Assembly: GCF_000002235.5 (NCBI RefSeq)
Contig: NW_022145609.1
Location: 5,525,214-5,589,213 of the forward strand
Length of the DNA stretch: 64,000 nt
Source: Strongylocentrotus purpuratus
Taxonomy: Eukaryota; Echinodermata; Echinoidea; Camarodonta; Strongylocentrotidae
Reading direction: 5' to 3'
The notes beneath the pieces were generated by a model. The model was given only the letters and a program-made list of their open reading frames with translations. It was not told the origin of the DNA and did not search any database. This document shows positions 34,073-47,092 of the stretch, piece by piece; the first letter of the stretch is position 1, and each line of letters starts with the position of its first letter. A program made the position numbers and the translations under genes.

Positions 34073-36189
34073 AGGGTACAATGTGGTAATCATAATAATA
34101 CCAGTCTCTTGACCTCTGATGACCTCAATTTATTATGTTCATTGTATTTGCATCATCAATTTACAAAAGAATTGCTTCTTTTTTTTTAAATCAGAAATAA
34201 CTGGCAATCTTGAGATTACAAACCGCCATTAACAAATAAGTTTATATAATGGTTATCTGTTTGCTTCACAGCTAAAAGTGTGATGAATGCAATATTTAAA
34301 TAACAAATGGTAATCAGAATTATGAGTTATGTATTCCCTGAAAGAAAAAGAAAAATCTTTCTGTGCAGGGTAGAGAAGAGACAAGATTAGCACATTGATT
34401 ATGAATATTCACAAATTTCAGATTTTAGTACTGTTGTAAAACCATATTTATTGTGCTTATGAAAGACGTGGAAGCATGAGGATACATAAGTTGTAAACTA
34501 TCAAATGTGTTACTTATAGTATTCCATCCCTAGAGATCCACGCTGTTTAATAGCCCTATTTGTTTGACATTATCTAATAATTTTGACTTGAATTCAGTGA
34601 GATACGTAGGTACATCACCCCCTTATCAATGAAAACAAAGTACTTTCACTGGAAATTGAATGAATTAGAAATCATGTACATGTAATACAGTATTTTGATT
34701 ATTTCATATCTTGGAACAAATTATGGATAAAACATTCAAACCTTGTTTTAATAATGTTCTCAAAACACAGTTTTGCTGGTCCCAATTTTTTTTTTCCCCT
34801 TTTTTTAGCCATTTGCTGTAAAACCAGAAAATTAAGTGACCTGGAATTTTTCGGATTGTCCATAGTTCAAGTTTTTTTAGGCAAGATATTTTCTGAGACT
34901 TGCTAAAATACAATGTTGAAATTTAGAGGCATAAAACGTTCATAAATCAGGACCACTTGAATAGGTCATGATAGTTTCTGGTGTAACAGTAACAAGATTT
35001 CTCAAATGTAACAAAAGGAATTGGTAGGGAAGGGTCAAATTCTGTATGTAATCGACCTATAATGAAATTCAGCAACCAATTATTCCATTTGATTTGGAAA
35101 CAAAGATGCATTTTAACTATGTACATGTATTTCTTATTAAAGTAAACTGTAAGGAACAGTTTGTACATCTAACTCTCAAGTTTAATAATTGTCATTTCTT
35201 GTGTTTTAACCATAACATAATGAGCTGAGTAAGAATGATATATCTATAAAAAGCACAGATACAAATATATATCTCTCAATATAGGATATCTGATATCATG
35301 AGATAAAGAAGATTTTTCTCTATTCTTAACTGCTTTTTGAGTGAAAGATGATATCAGAGAGATAGACGAGTGAGAATGTGGACAAATGATAAAGAAATTT
35401 AATCATTCAATCTCAATCTCTAGTTGTAAAGACAGTACATATATTTCCATACACACATGTTTTAAATGGCATGGCATGACGTGGTATCCATAGCACTGTT
35501 TAAAAAAAGAGGGGTGGGGGTGACTAGGAACATAATTTTAAGAAGTGTTTTGGCATTTTCCTCCCACTTTTTCTCACTACATGCACATTACATGAAACAC
35601 TGTACCACCTCTTAAAGCAATGTCCTCGTAAAAACGAATCAAACCCTCTTAACATTTAGCATTAAAAAATGATTATGTTAAATTAAAAAGAATACATTTA
35701 TAACGAAACCTTTTTTTATTCGCGCACGAAGTTAGTAAGTTCTCGAAGCTGGGCTAGACAATTAACTGTCATGAAATATTAGATGACCAGGGTGTCATTG
35801 TAAACCCGAATAAGCTTCATGTATCCCTGGTTTCCTTCCATGTGTATTTGTTATCTTACTCATTTCCACTTTACTACCGTGATCTGGGAAAGGATCAAAG
35901 TACGACGGATAAACACGACTAAAATTGACATCTGATTCAAATGAAAAGTAGTGTTGCAATTATAAAGTTCCGGGTCAACGATTCCGAGGCACATCTCGAT
36001 TTTCCTCCTTACCTTTATTTCACCGCATGTTTTTGCAATCACACTTTCATGTGTTTGTATTTTACACAATAATTAAGTACTCAGTATGACCAAAGGAAAG
36101 CCTTTCTATGAACATTTTCAGCATATATCCCGCTTATTTATCAAACAAAAGTGGCTGAAATGTAAAGACAAAAGAGAAACATATACGAC

Positions 36190-36412
36190 ATGTTTTTTAT
36201 GACGTGAGAGATTGTCTCTGGAGGGGGAGGGGGCCTAGAAAGAGAAAAAAAGGAGAGGCGAAAGAGCGAGGGGTGCGAGAAAATAAGGCAAATTGGAAGG
36301 GGAGGGGAGGGAGAGAAAGAGATGTAGAAATAAGTAAGTTAAGGGGAAGAGAGAGAGAGAGAGAGAGTGGGATAGAAAAGAAGCGAGAGAGAGAAAAAGG
36401 TAGGCGGGTTGA
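36190..36412. repeat. GA-rich polypurine tract
   Basis: GGGGAGGG and GAGAGA runs on the plus strand. The open frame through it is Arg/Lys/Glu-rich low complexity. Confidence 0.6.
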
Positions 36413-37372
36413 TCTGTGATTTTACATAACAGGTACCAGGTCTATACGCTATTCGTGGGTATATTATATATGATTTCGTGTAATATTGCAATCGAAAACG
36501 ATGGTCTTAAATATTCATAGATATGAGGTTTAAATCTCACCAGGTATCAAAATATGACTTATTTCTCCATAAGGATGTAACCTGCATGGGCGGATCCAGG
36601 ATTTTGTAGAAAGGGGAGGGCATATTTCCGAAAAAAGAAAGAGAAAAACTTAATGGTATGCCAATCGAGCTAAAAGGGGGGCTCGTGTCGGGCGAATCCC
36701 ATGTAAATCCACCAATGATTGCATGTACAATATTTAAGACATAAACACGAGCCGTAATAAAAAGATATCCTTGTAAACATTTCGTCATTGTCCTCAACTC
36801 TAGACGGAACTCTAGACGGAAATACAAACCTTGAGGAGGAGATTACGGTCATTTCAAAACACCTAGCCTAATCCCCCTCGAAGAAATGAAATTTTCATGT
36901 TTTTACAATGTGTTGAGACTGAATTCGATGTGGAAAATTACTGTAAAATAATAAATATCAGCAGTAGAAATGCATTATAAGTGGGTAGTAAGCGATGGCA
37001 AACTAAACGGACTATACATATTGTGCAAATTGCAAATAATGAGGACTCCGACAGTGTAAGCTCAAGAGCAAATAGAGAAAACAATTTATTAATTCTTTAC
37101 TTCATTTGTTTTGATTATGATATACATGTTTGACTCCCCGCATAATTTAAACGAGGTAATTCTTGAAAGAGTTTTGTATAAAGAATTACAATAGAAACGT
37201 ATCTGAAAATAGGATCATAACCCCCCCCCCCCCCCTACATTTTGTGTACATTAGATATTTTTTTAACAAATTTTGATGATCTTGATCTTTCTAACGATTC
37301 AATTCTTTACTAGCTATGATTATTTATAACATGAATACTGGGATATAGGCGTAGGCCTATATACGACCCTTA

Positions 37373-37490
37373 TAATAATAATAATGATAATGATACATTA
37401 TTTTATAGAGCGCAGAAACTATATATCCAACATTAAGTATATATTCTACTGCGCTACAAGAGCTCCTGATATGCTTAGATTTACAGTTAG
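37373..37490 (-). repeat. (AAT)n-tailed retroelement fragment
   Basis: (AATAATGAT)n is followed by TTTTATAGAGCGCAG and a GCGCTACAAGAGC segment, parallel to the fragments near 25370 and 55417. Confidence 0.4.
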
Positions 37491-38812
37491 TTGAAAAGAT
37501 AGGCTCTCAGTTTCTATTTAAAGATATTTACAGATGGAGATTTCCTGACTGCCAGTGGAAAGTTATTACATAGTTATTTCAATGTTTCCCATCAAAACAT
37601 TTGCTATCCGTATTTTGCGCTTGCTGTGTCAACCGTTAGCCCATCTTCCGTTTAAACAAAAAAAGTCGTAGTTGCGCACAGAGACAATTCAGAGAACAGA
37701 CTGCAGTCGCCAAGTCATAATACTCTTTCGTTAACGTGTGGACGTACTAGTGTTATATGTGTTTTGCCTGGAACATGGGAGGTATATTAGGGTACCTAGC
37801 GGATAACTTTATCGATAAGCTATTTCTTATTTAATGAAAGTTTGACTGATCGCATTAGCTTTGGAGGTTTATCTTTATGACTATATAGGTAAGTAAACTC
37901 GTCTTGCTTTATTTTGTTGCATATACAAAGTAATAAGAACACCGTGGTTAACGTTCTCGTCCATAATTCACATAGGACTGTTGATATATTAATATACATC
38001 TATATTTATAATCGGTATTATTTTCATCATACTATTCTGCATATTTAAGTTCATTTTGTGATATTTCAAGTAAACGAAACATAACTTCATCGGCAATTAT
38101 CAATGGCGGGACCAAGCTTTTAGATGCAAGAAGGGCAGCTGAGTCGACAGAGACACACACAGACAATTTTATATGTGTGTGAGGGTGGGGGAGGGGAGGG
38201 GAAGGGGTGATGGCACAGTGACAAACCATGTCTCTGTTTATATACCCCATACACGTCATGATGAGCTAAAAGCCCTCGTCACTGCAAAAAGGCGGAATGC
38301 CTGCGCGTTAATAGATCAAATGAAACTTACGGTAGGCTCTTGAACGAAAGAGTGCTATCTATTCATCAGGCCCCTCTAGCATTTTGCGAAAGAACCTTAG
38401 GTAATACTGGACGCTTATACGGCATTTGTTTAATTTTGAAGCACGAGAAATGTTAAACTACCCCCCCCCCCTCCCCCCCCCCACATAAAAAAGGGTAACA
38501 CTACATTGTGAAAGGAAACAAGACAGAAAAGCTGATAATTATTAGCACTTTTCAACCGGGGTCCTGAGTTTTATTCCGATGAGTCCTAAAATTACAGACA
38601 GACTTCCTAATTAGTCATCGAAAAACGAGAATAAAAGTACAACAGGTATCTGCGTGGTTTTACCTTGGTATTATTATATATGTTTGAGGTTTTATCGAAA
38701 AGATATTGAGCACGTTGACTGCAGCTCAGCTCACAAATGACCGAATGGCATATCAGCGAACGGTTTATAGATATGATAAAGACTCTAAAATAAACTTAAC
38801 TTTTATTTACAG

Positions 38813-38831
38813 AAATACATCTCAATCGACC
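38813..38831 (+). other. 5' UTR part of the receptor's signal-peptide exon
   Basis: A clear acceptor (TTTTATTTACAG, AG at 38811-38812) lies 19 bp before the ATG, so an upstream untranslated exon probably exists. The donor after 37888 is the best candidate partner. Confidence 0.45.
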
Positions 38832-39185
38832 ATGAAGCCATGGATATTAGAAGTGTGTTTACTGATCGCATACATGCAACTTATTTCTGGTTCAGGTATG
38901 TGTCCATTTCTTACGCATTTTGTTTTTGTTTTCGTTCTTGTTGTAAGAAGTAATTTTTATTCTGATTTAATTTTATTCTCTCAAAAAGAAAGGTGGACCC
39001 GTCAACCGTTAGATCGATGATAAAAGGCATCCATGTCAATTTTTGAAGAAAAAAAAACAAGTATAATGGTTCCGTAGTATATAGTTAGAAGAATCGTATT
39101 AGAAATCTAATATGCGGATAAAAATACGTGAGCCTAGAGTATTATGCATTATCATAATACTAATCATTATCAGACCCCCCCCCCC

Positions 39186-39245
<60 letters not shown>

Positions 39246-39963
39246 TCGCGGGCTTAGATTATAAGCAATGAATAAATAATGATAAATGATATATTCTTTA
39301 TGATTCTTTTCAAATTGAAGTTTGAATTACATCCATGTTATTGCAATACATGTATATACACTTACTATTATCTGTCACGCTATCGTCAAAAACAATGATC
39401 ATGACATGGTTAGACATCTAAACAACCTTTGACAATCTGGTTACCGGAAATCTAAACTAAGCGATGACTCACCACTAAGATTTAACAGCCACCAAAATAT
39501 TTTGGGTTGGAAGTGAAACCAGCATGAGTATGACCGTTGACCCGTTTCACTTAATTCATTTCAGAGTATGTGAAAGTTATAACAGTTAAAATACAAATTG
39601 CACGTAAAAATTATTCTAAACGTATTACTTTTACATTATATGTAAATGAAAACGATCGAAAATTGACTTCCAAGATATCATTTTAGGCAATTTCAGAAGC
39701 CGTGTACGTCGAATGTGCAAATACAAATTATATTATGTAATATCAAAATGATTTATATTGACGACATAATAATAATAATAAGTTCAGCTCTTGAAAACTC
39801 TTTGCGATCGTATTTTGATGAAAACAAGTTTATAATATTGACAAAATATACACAATGGCGTAGTTATATAATAAGGCAGGGAAGGGAAGGGAATTACCCC
39901 TGGTGAATGGTAGAAAGATAAATAGGGAGAGAGAGGAAGAGAGAGGGGGAGGAAGACAGATTA

Positions 39964-39999
<36 letters not shown>

Positions 40000-42900
40000 G
40001 AAGAGAGAAGAATATAGAGAAACAATATAAATAAGGAAAAGAGATAACGAGAGATAATGAGCGATGGGGAAAGATGACACGACCCCCTCCCGAATCTTCC
40101 TCACTTCCGACCGCATTGAAGACAGGCAAGTGCCCCCCCCCCCCCTCCTTATGATTGGACAAACTGCACAAGTCCTAATACGTTATTATCAACATTAAAA
40201 AAATTAATTTTACAAATGGTACCATTTACATTCATTATTTCGAATCTGATATAATTTTGCTTGATGACATTGTCTAAAAATAATTTTGAACATAAGCTAT
40301 CAAACCAAAGCAACATAGCCTATATAATGCAGTGATTATTAGCATGTCTTCATTTTAATTATATCATCAGGTCAACTTATTGTAGACAATGAAATGAGGC
40401 ACTTAAAATATTTAACTGTTTCTTTATATGTGAATAATAACATTCTTCAAATTTTAACAGAACCACATAAAAATGTCCGACTCGTCGGAGGATTCAACAA
40501 GTACGAAGGGAGGGTGGAAGTCTTCTGGAACGACACATGGGGTACGATATGCGATGATCAGTGGGACAGGTGAGAACCTCTTTCAACTGTGCACACCCCC
40601 TCTCGCATTATCAATTTCCCTTGTAATCACCCCAAGATTTTCTCTCATTCCTTATTCTTTCCTCAAGTTCGTGCTTCTTTTAATTTTATGTACTTTTTTG
40701 TCACTTTTTTGTCACTTTTTTGTCATTGATTAATTATAACCTATCCATGTATTTATATTCAGTTATCTATTTATTCATTCATTAGGCGAATAGAATACAT
40801 TGGTTCTTTCTCATAATTATGACTAATAACGATGACCGCAATAGGCCTTCATACTAATGTTGTGTGGGAATCTATGATAAAGAGCATGTTCAGTTTCCAT
40901 GGAAATCTATTACGTGCATCACTCATGTCTACGTCATAATAATTGTATGTCATGACTGTTTAATGGAACTTTTATTTAAAAAAAAAAAAAAAAAAAAAAA
41001 TCAATTTTTAATAGTTTTCCTGGAAAACATCCGTTATCAAGCAACATTAGTTATTGATCATCAAGCATCATAGTTCGTGAGCGTTCGTATACACTGCAGT
41101 TTGTTTAGAACAACTCTGGGTTGTGATCAGACCACTATACTCAACACAGTCATTACCAAAAGAAATGTCCTAGGGGTTTCCTTCTAAGTTAAGATCTAAA
41201 CATAACGAAATTTGAATTTTATGAATCGCAAACTGCTTTTAGAATGTTGGAAAAGTGAGCAACTCTATAGGTAGTCTTTTAAATTATCATCATGACTTGT
41301 GATCATCTGCTAACGAATGTAATTACTGTTTTGTTTTCAACAAGAAAATCCTATTGAATTCGATCATAAACATAACTATGGTGACAGTAATTCAGTATGA
41401 ATGCAATAATTCTGGAGGTGTTGTGGTTTTACAGTCTAGCGGAAATCCTATTCTTAGGAGTCATAATTATTAGGAGTCACTTCTTTTGGATTCTTTTGGA
41501 GTTAAATCCACTCCAAATTATGATTAAATTCACTTCTGAGGGTGGAAGTTTTCTAATTTGACTTGTTTTTAGAGTAGATTTCCACTCCTGTATATTATTA
41601 TTAAGAGAGAAGTTCTCTGTTTTTTAGTCGTTTTATCTTTTGTTCTCTCTGATACTCTGTCGACGAGTGACAAGAGTGATGTATCCTTCTCTGTCTATGT
41701 CACTCTTTCTCATTACCTATTCCTTCTAGACGAGATGCCTGGGTGATCTGTAAAGAGTTGGGTTTCGGTAGTCCTCTTCAGATCGCTAGCACGGCCCACT
41801 TTGGATCAGGACCTGGTCCTATCCTGCTGGATAACTTGGAATGTAAAGGAACCGAGCCTAACATACTGAACTGTTCACATTCTGGGATAGGTGTCCATGA
41901 TTGCACTCACTTTGAGGATGCTGGTGTGGCGTGTTCACCTCCAGGTAAGACAAGCGCCCTCTACATTCTCCTGCAACTCCCAGTATGGTCGTAGAAAGGC
42001 TGAGAGCCTGAGATGGTAGTTGTGGTGGCGGGTGGGGGGGGGGGGGGGGGGAAGTCCCTTTAAACGTTCACACTAACGAGATATTCTTGTGCCCTTACTA
42101 ATGTGCTTTATCCTCTTTTCCACTCGACATAGTGTAGTAAAATAATGTATTCTAGTATAGAGAGAAATTTCTTGACAGCTTTATTGTATCTGATCTGTAA
42201 TGGCCAATTTGCCATTCCACTATACCGGCACCCTGTCAAGATGTTTTTGTGGACGTGACGGATGCTATGGAAACACAAAGGTCGAAGGATCTACACTCTT
42301 ATTTCCACGGAGTCAAAAATGGCGTCAGCTGGGAGTCAACTCTATTCCGAGTTAAAGTGACACGGATTCCGAGTTAAAGTGACACGGATTCCGAATCAAT
42401 TTGACTCGGATTGTGTGGCATCAGCTGAGAATTGACTCAATTCAGAGTCAAGATGACTCCTTTTCCGTGTCACTTTAACTCGGAATAGAGTTGACTCCCA
42501 GCTGACGCCATTTAGAGTGAAATTTGACTCCGTGGAAATAAGAGTGTAGTATGACCATGACTTTATCATTACCATTACAGTAATATCAAACCAATAATTG
42601 ATATGTCACTTAAAAGGCATTTAATGTTACTGATCCATAGAGTATCCCGGGATACCCATCTTAAGGACAATTAATTACTCTTGCTTTCCGGGGATCCTTG
42701 TCCGAGGATGTCTACTTTCCTCTGGAGAATTTTTTGCTGAAGAGTTGGTGGGGGGACGGGGGGGGGGGGGGTCACCCAGAGAGGTAGTTAAGAGCATTCT
42801 TTTCTAGAATCCTTAAAGTCCCCAAAAACTTGTTGAGTATACATTTTATTTAAGAAGACCGGGCCTGCTTGTGCTTTCGCTAATAGCCGTTTTATCCGTC

Positions 42901-45900
42901 CATTTTTGTTTTCTTCTTCTGACATCAGTTCTATGCCTCACTTATCCATGTAATCAAGGGATCTGTGTTGATTCAGGAGATACCTTTCATTGTATCTGTA
43001 TTCCAGGCTTCACAGGCAAGCTCTGCGATCAAGGTATGCCAAATATTAATTCAAGATCAATTTTAACTTCAATATTATTATATGTAATAAAAAATATTCA
43101 TACGTACATTTAACAGTTGTAGCATTTTTTAACAATTTAAACTCCGTCTTAAATACTTTTTCTTGTCTTCCCAGATTATTATTAATATTATTATTTATTT
43201 GGCATTTCAAACATACAATAGAAGGTACAATAGAATGGCACATAGGATACAATTATAATAAAAGAAATAAAAGACTATGGTAGTTTTCAGTTAGCAAAAA
43301 TGCATATGCCTTTATGACAATTATCTTTGAATATCTAATCAAGTGACGCAGATAGATTATGATTAGTGGGTAATATACAATATACAGTCCGCTCTATCAC
43401 TACATTGAAGGGGGGGGAAGTAATATATTGGAAAAAATATGTAGATATGATTAAAAATTCGTTTTATTCTCGTTTCAGTATCGGAGTTATATAATGATTT
43501 TGTCACTTATAGTCACCTAATTTACCACCATGTTTAATTGTTTATGTCCTTATCATGTTTTGACAATTTGTATCTTTTCTTTGCTCTTTGTAGAGGTGAA
43601 CTGCACGTTACCAGACCAGGCTCCACTTGGTGCACACTTTGTGTCGCCGCACACTTCTTACTCGTTTAACGAGGTAGTTCGTGTTGCTTGTACGGACGGA
43701 CCATGGTCCACCTCGTGGACTTGCAATCACAATGGTCAATGGAACTCACATTATATACCATGTGCTTCTCTCTCAGGTAAACAGTAGAGATTTTATACGT
43801 GTAAAATCGTGCAGCAATCATTTCCTAAATCCACATTCTGGTGTATAGAGAAGGGTAGAGTAATATCAGGCAAACAATTTTTGATAAAGTTACTGGTTCC
43901 CAAATAATTGAAGAAATACAAAACCATTATCATTCTGTTCCCTATATCCTTCCTCATAACGTCGTCGTCACTGACAGGGGGTATATTGTACTCGTCCTCA
44001 ATCAAATGGACAAATTTGATGTGTAGTTTTCCATTTGATTGGGGACGAGTGCAACCCATGCATATACCCCCTGTCGCTACGGCGGTAACGACGACGTTAT
44101 GAGGAAGGATATTGGGTACGGATGACGATGATTTTTTTTTTTTCTTCAAATACATGGGGCAGAGAGGGCACGCCCCTAAGAAAATAGCGAAAAAATGATG
44201 GAAAGAAGAACAAAAGAGGGCGCCGAGGGGAGGCAACGTAAAACGAAATTTACACTCGTTCCGAGCTGGACCCTTTCTCACTTCATACCACGTTCTCTTG
44301 CATTTAAAATCATGTTCCACTTGAGAAAGACAACTTTCAACGGGCTTACATGTAGGACCGCCCAGATAGTGCCCCGCCCCCTCCGTTCATCTAGTAACCC
44401 CTTTACATGGTGGTGTGGCACGAAATACGTTTGACCAGGTCTATTGGCTACTTCATGATGTCTCAAATCTCTTAATCTTCTTCTCCATTCATAATTTTCA
44501 TTTTTGACGGTAATTCTAACGAAATGTTCTTTCCTGCCTTTCTTGTCCCAAGATGCCTACCGTTCAGCTGCTACACACTCCTATACCGTCATCGGGATTG
44601 GATCAGCATTGGTTGTTATAGGGGTCGCCGTCTTTATCTTTGCCATCTTCATTTTAATTCGGTAAGTCATATCAAAAGTGATCTCCAATTCTATCATGGT
44701 CTCCATTTGATGTCGTGGTGGAACGAAATTGTAAAATGAAATTCATGAATATGAAATATAAGACGGTGTTTCGGCCGATTAGGATAATCCGTAGACACGA
44801 GAGTCAAGAATGCCGGCGTCCAGTCGGCAAATTTCGCAATGGAAAAACACTTTATATTATGAGGACTTATTGTGCTCAGTTCAAGTCAGAATTGGCGAAA
44901 AGAAGCTATTGATCATTTTATGAACACAATGAGGTCGATCAGTCTTTTCCTATAGTTAACAATCTAGCGTTTTGAAAATAAGTTTTTATATGATTATCGG
45001 CTCCATCTAATTACGTGTATTCCACACGTCACTTACAATAACTGGCACAACACAGAAGGTTTTTAAGGAAATTATTAAAAGTTTATTCGAGAGCTTACTA
45101 ATTCAGAAAGCATACTGCCATTCCAAATAATTATAAGTTTCAAGTTTACGAAGAAGTATTTTTGACCGTTCCATTCAATTCCTTGTCTTCCACACATTTT
45201 GAACATGGGATAGGCGTAAGCGACAGCGTGGGGTGGAAAGTCTGTATGAAATCTCCAACTTGGCTCGCTTGGATTCTGTCCAATCAGCCTACCTGACCAT
45301 GACAGGAGGTAATTCCCCGATGCCATCTCCAAGACGGACCAGTTCTGTTCTTAGCACCGATCCTCTCATCAAAGCTTCCAGAGCCAACATGGCGCTTCCG
45401 CCAACCCCAGCAGATCTCGTCCGCTCTCCGCTATCCACGCCTTCGCTTTCAGTTCCAATCTCCGACGGGAATCACGAGACAGAGACCCGGACCGAAAGAC
45501 AGATCGATAAGGAGATCGACAAGCGAATTGCAACGCAGAGTGAAAAGCAGATCGCAACTCCAAATGAAAAGCCGAGTACGAAGCCGAGTGACAAACCGAG
45601 CACGAGGCCGAGTGAGAAGCCGAGTACGAAGACGACGGTAACGCGGTCGTCTTCAAACGTCGCCGCGCAAAAGCCACCTGTTGCCCCTGCCCGCCCGAAG
45701 AAGAACAACGAACAACGCAGCAAGCCACTTTTCAAGTTCCCGCCGCCACCGCCTATACCCCTGACGCCTGCACCGAACAAAACTTCGCGCGCAGATGGGA
45801 CCATACCGGCTGCAAACGGTGGTATGATGCATAATGATAAAAGCAAGCTCTTGTCCAAGCAGAAGAGTCTTGAGGATGAAACGTCGCTCATGGTATGTGC

Positions 45901-46009
45901 TGATGATCGCAATTCTATGAGGTCACATTTTAATGATGAACATGGCAATGACTACGGCACGAAAGACAATTTAAACAAACCCGTACAGTCTCCATATGCA
46001 AGTATTTAG
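38832..46009 (+). CDS. Type I membrane receptor: signal peptide, SRCR, EGF, sushi-like, TM, long signalling tail
   Basis: Exons: 38832-38895, 40461-40569, 41730-41944, 42929-43033, 43594-43776, 44553-44661, 45214-46009. Phases match throughout, giving 526 residues. Signal peptide 1-21. SRCR 27-127 ([48 protein letters not shown]) with six cysteines and two exons, both group A traits. EGF 132-163 ([20 protein letters not shown]). Sushi-like domain 166-220, four cysteines. TM about 236-261, then RRKRQR stop-transfer. The 265-residue tail has Y288LTM (YxxM, a PI3K-SH2-type site), Lys/Pro/Ser repeats near 350-390, [10 protein letters not shown] and APARPKK (SH3-type ligands), and terminal SPYASI (ITIM-like). 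The family is known in echinoderm immunity; ligand and exact orthologue are unknown. Confidence 0.85.
39176..39242. repeat. C run and (CT)n microsatellite
   Basis: A C run followed by about 55 bp of CT repeat in intron 1 of the receptor gene. Confidence 0.8.
42294..42546. mobile_element. Foldback MITE, TA-flanked
   Basis: Termini CACTCTTATTTCCACGGAGT and its inverse are followed by a shared GGCGTCAGCTGGGAGTCAAC, giving arms of about 80 bp with a small insertion in one. TA lies at 42292-42293 and 42547-42548, consistent with a TA target duplication (Tc1/mariner-like). No ORF. It sits in the intron between the SRCR and EGF exons. Confidence 0.75.
43160..43262 (-). repeat. Non-LTR retrotransposon 3' tail
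   Basis: On the minus strand an A-rich segment ends in GCCAAATAAATAATAATATT, a typical truncated LINE tail with an ATT-rich end. Confidence 0.35.
43937..44119. mobile_element. Foldback hairpin element (~180 bp)
   Basis: Outer arms (CCTTCCTCATAACGTCGTCG at about 43949 and its inverse ending near 44108) continue inward through a CAGGGGGTATAT/ATATACCCCCTG pair and a CCAATCAAATGG-like core. The whole segment can fold. It is in the intron before the TM exon. Confidence 0.7.
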
Positions 46010-46177
46010 TGTGAACACTACTTTAAGAAAATACAAGCATATTTACCATGTATAAATAAGGTGCAAGTTTGAAATGTACTCATTGATTGACTGATTGTTG
46101 TATCATTGTATCTCTCTTTATACAGTACTCGTTAATGACGAATGTGTTCCGATTAGACTTCATCTCTTATGCCTCGG

Positions 46178-46313
46178 TCACACCTTTGCGTATTGCTGCG
46201 TATTTATGGCAAGCCGTTTTTACATTAATTCCTATTTCTTGATATTAAGAATTGAATTCTTCATATCAAAACGGCTTGCCATAAATACGCAAGCCAAATA
46301 CGCAGAGGTGTGA
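46178..46313. mobile_element. Foldback hairpin element (~136 bp)
   Basis: The TCACACCT..TGCGTATTTATGGCAAGC arm is inverted as GCTTGCCATAAATACGCA..AGGTGTGA. It lies 170 bp after the receptor stop codon and may be inside the 3' UTR. The outer GCCTCGGTCACACC is a frequent MITE end. Confidence 0.65.
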
Positions 46314-46319
46314 TTTTGC

Positions 46320-47028
46320 CCCCCCCCCCCCCCCACCCAAGATCTCGGCCTAGGAAGGTCCAATTAATGTGAAAATTAGCATGGTCATAGATTGAAGTAG
46401 GCCTGAATAAGATGGTAATGTTTATTTTCTTTTATGTTTATTTATTTATTTTTATTAATAATTTTATGACAATATGCAAATTTGTTTTGGGAATATACTT
46501 ACACACGCACATTTGTGAGAATTACATATTTTGATAGACATGTGATGATATTATGTCACCTAACACCCGAACCATAGGTCTCCCCATAACAAATTTGGTA
46601 TCAAAATGTGCGAGGGATATAAGAGAAAAAAACTCATGAAATTTCAGCGCCAAAGGTTCAGGGGTTTTGATGCATCGGCAAAAATTCGACAGGGGGAGGG
46701 GGGCATTATGGCCCCGGCCTTATTAGGGTTAAGAGTGTGAGGGAGATGTTCAGTTACCTATTACCAGGTGATTATCTATTTGTATATATTATGTAAGCAC
46801 TGTAACTTGATTACGCTCATGGTTGTCCCTGAATATAATATATGTTTAAAATCTGGACATGTTAAAAACATCCACTCTTTTACAATTCATACTTTTTTAT
46901 GTATACGGTTACAGTGTCATCAGAACAATTATACTGATGAGTCTACCATGGGTGAACAAGATAGATTATTATCATTATTATCATTATTATTAGTATTAGC
47001 ATTATTACTATTATAACTTTTATTATTA

Positions 47029-47092
<64 letters not shown>

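Larger units (their letters stand above)
34080..38812 (+). other. Intergenic DNA between WDR36 and the SRCR receptor
   Basis: No coding exon is visible. It contains a GA-rich tract (36190-36412), a GGGCGGATCCAGG-type repeat end near 36590, C runs near 37211 and 38461, and an (AAT)n-tailed fragment near 37373. A strong donor, ATATAG|GTAAGT after 37888, may end an untranslated first exon of the receptor gene. Confidence 0.5.

Noticed and set aside
36204..36419. Arg/Lys/Glu-rich frame
   Set aside because: It is the GA-rich polypurine tract translated.
40473..40733. 86-codon plus-strand frame starting with Ser/Asp/Thr-rich sequence
   Set aside because: It is an out-of-frame reading of the SRCR exon at 40461-40569 running into the intron.
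43793..44320. 175-codon minus-strand frame
   Set aside because: It spans a foldback repeat and intron sequence, and is not protein-like.
45369..45948. Minus-strand open frames of 119 and 158 codons
   Set aside because: They lie opposite the last receptor exon and are repeat-like Ser/Leu-rich readings of its tandem codons.
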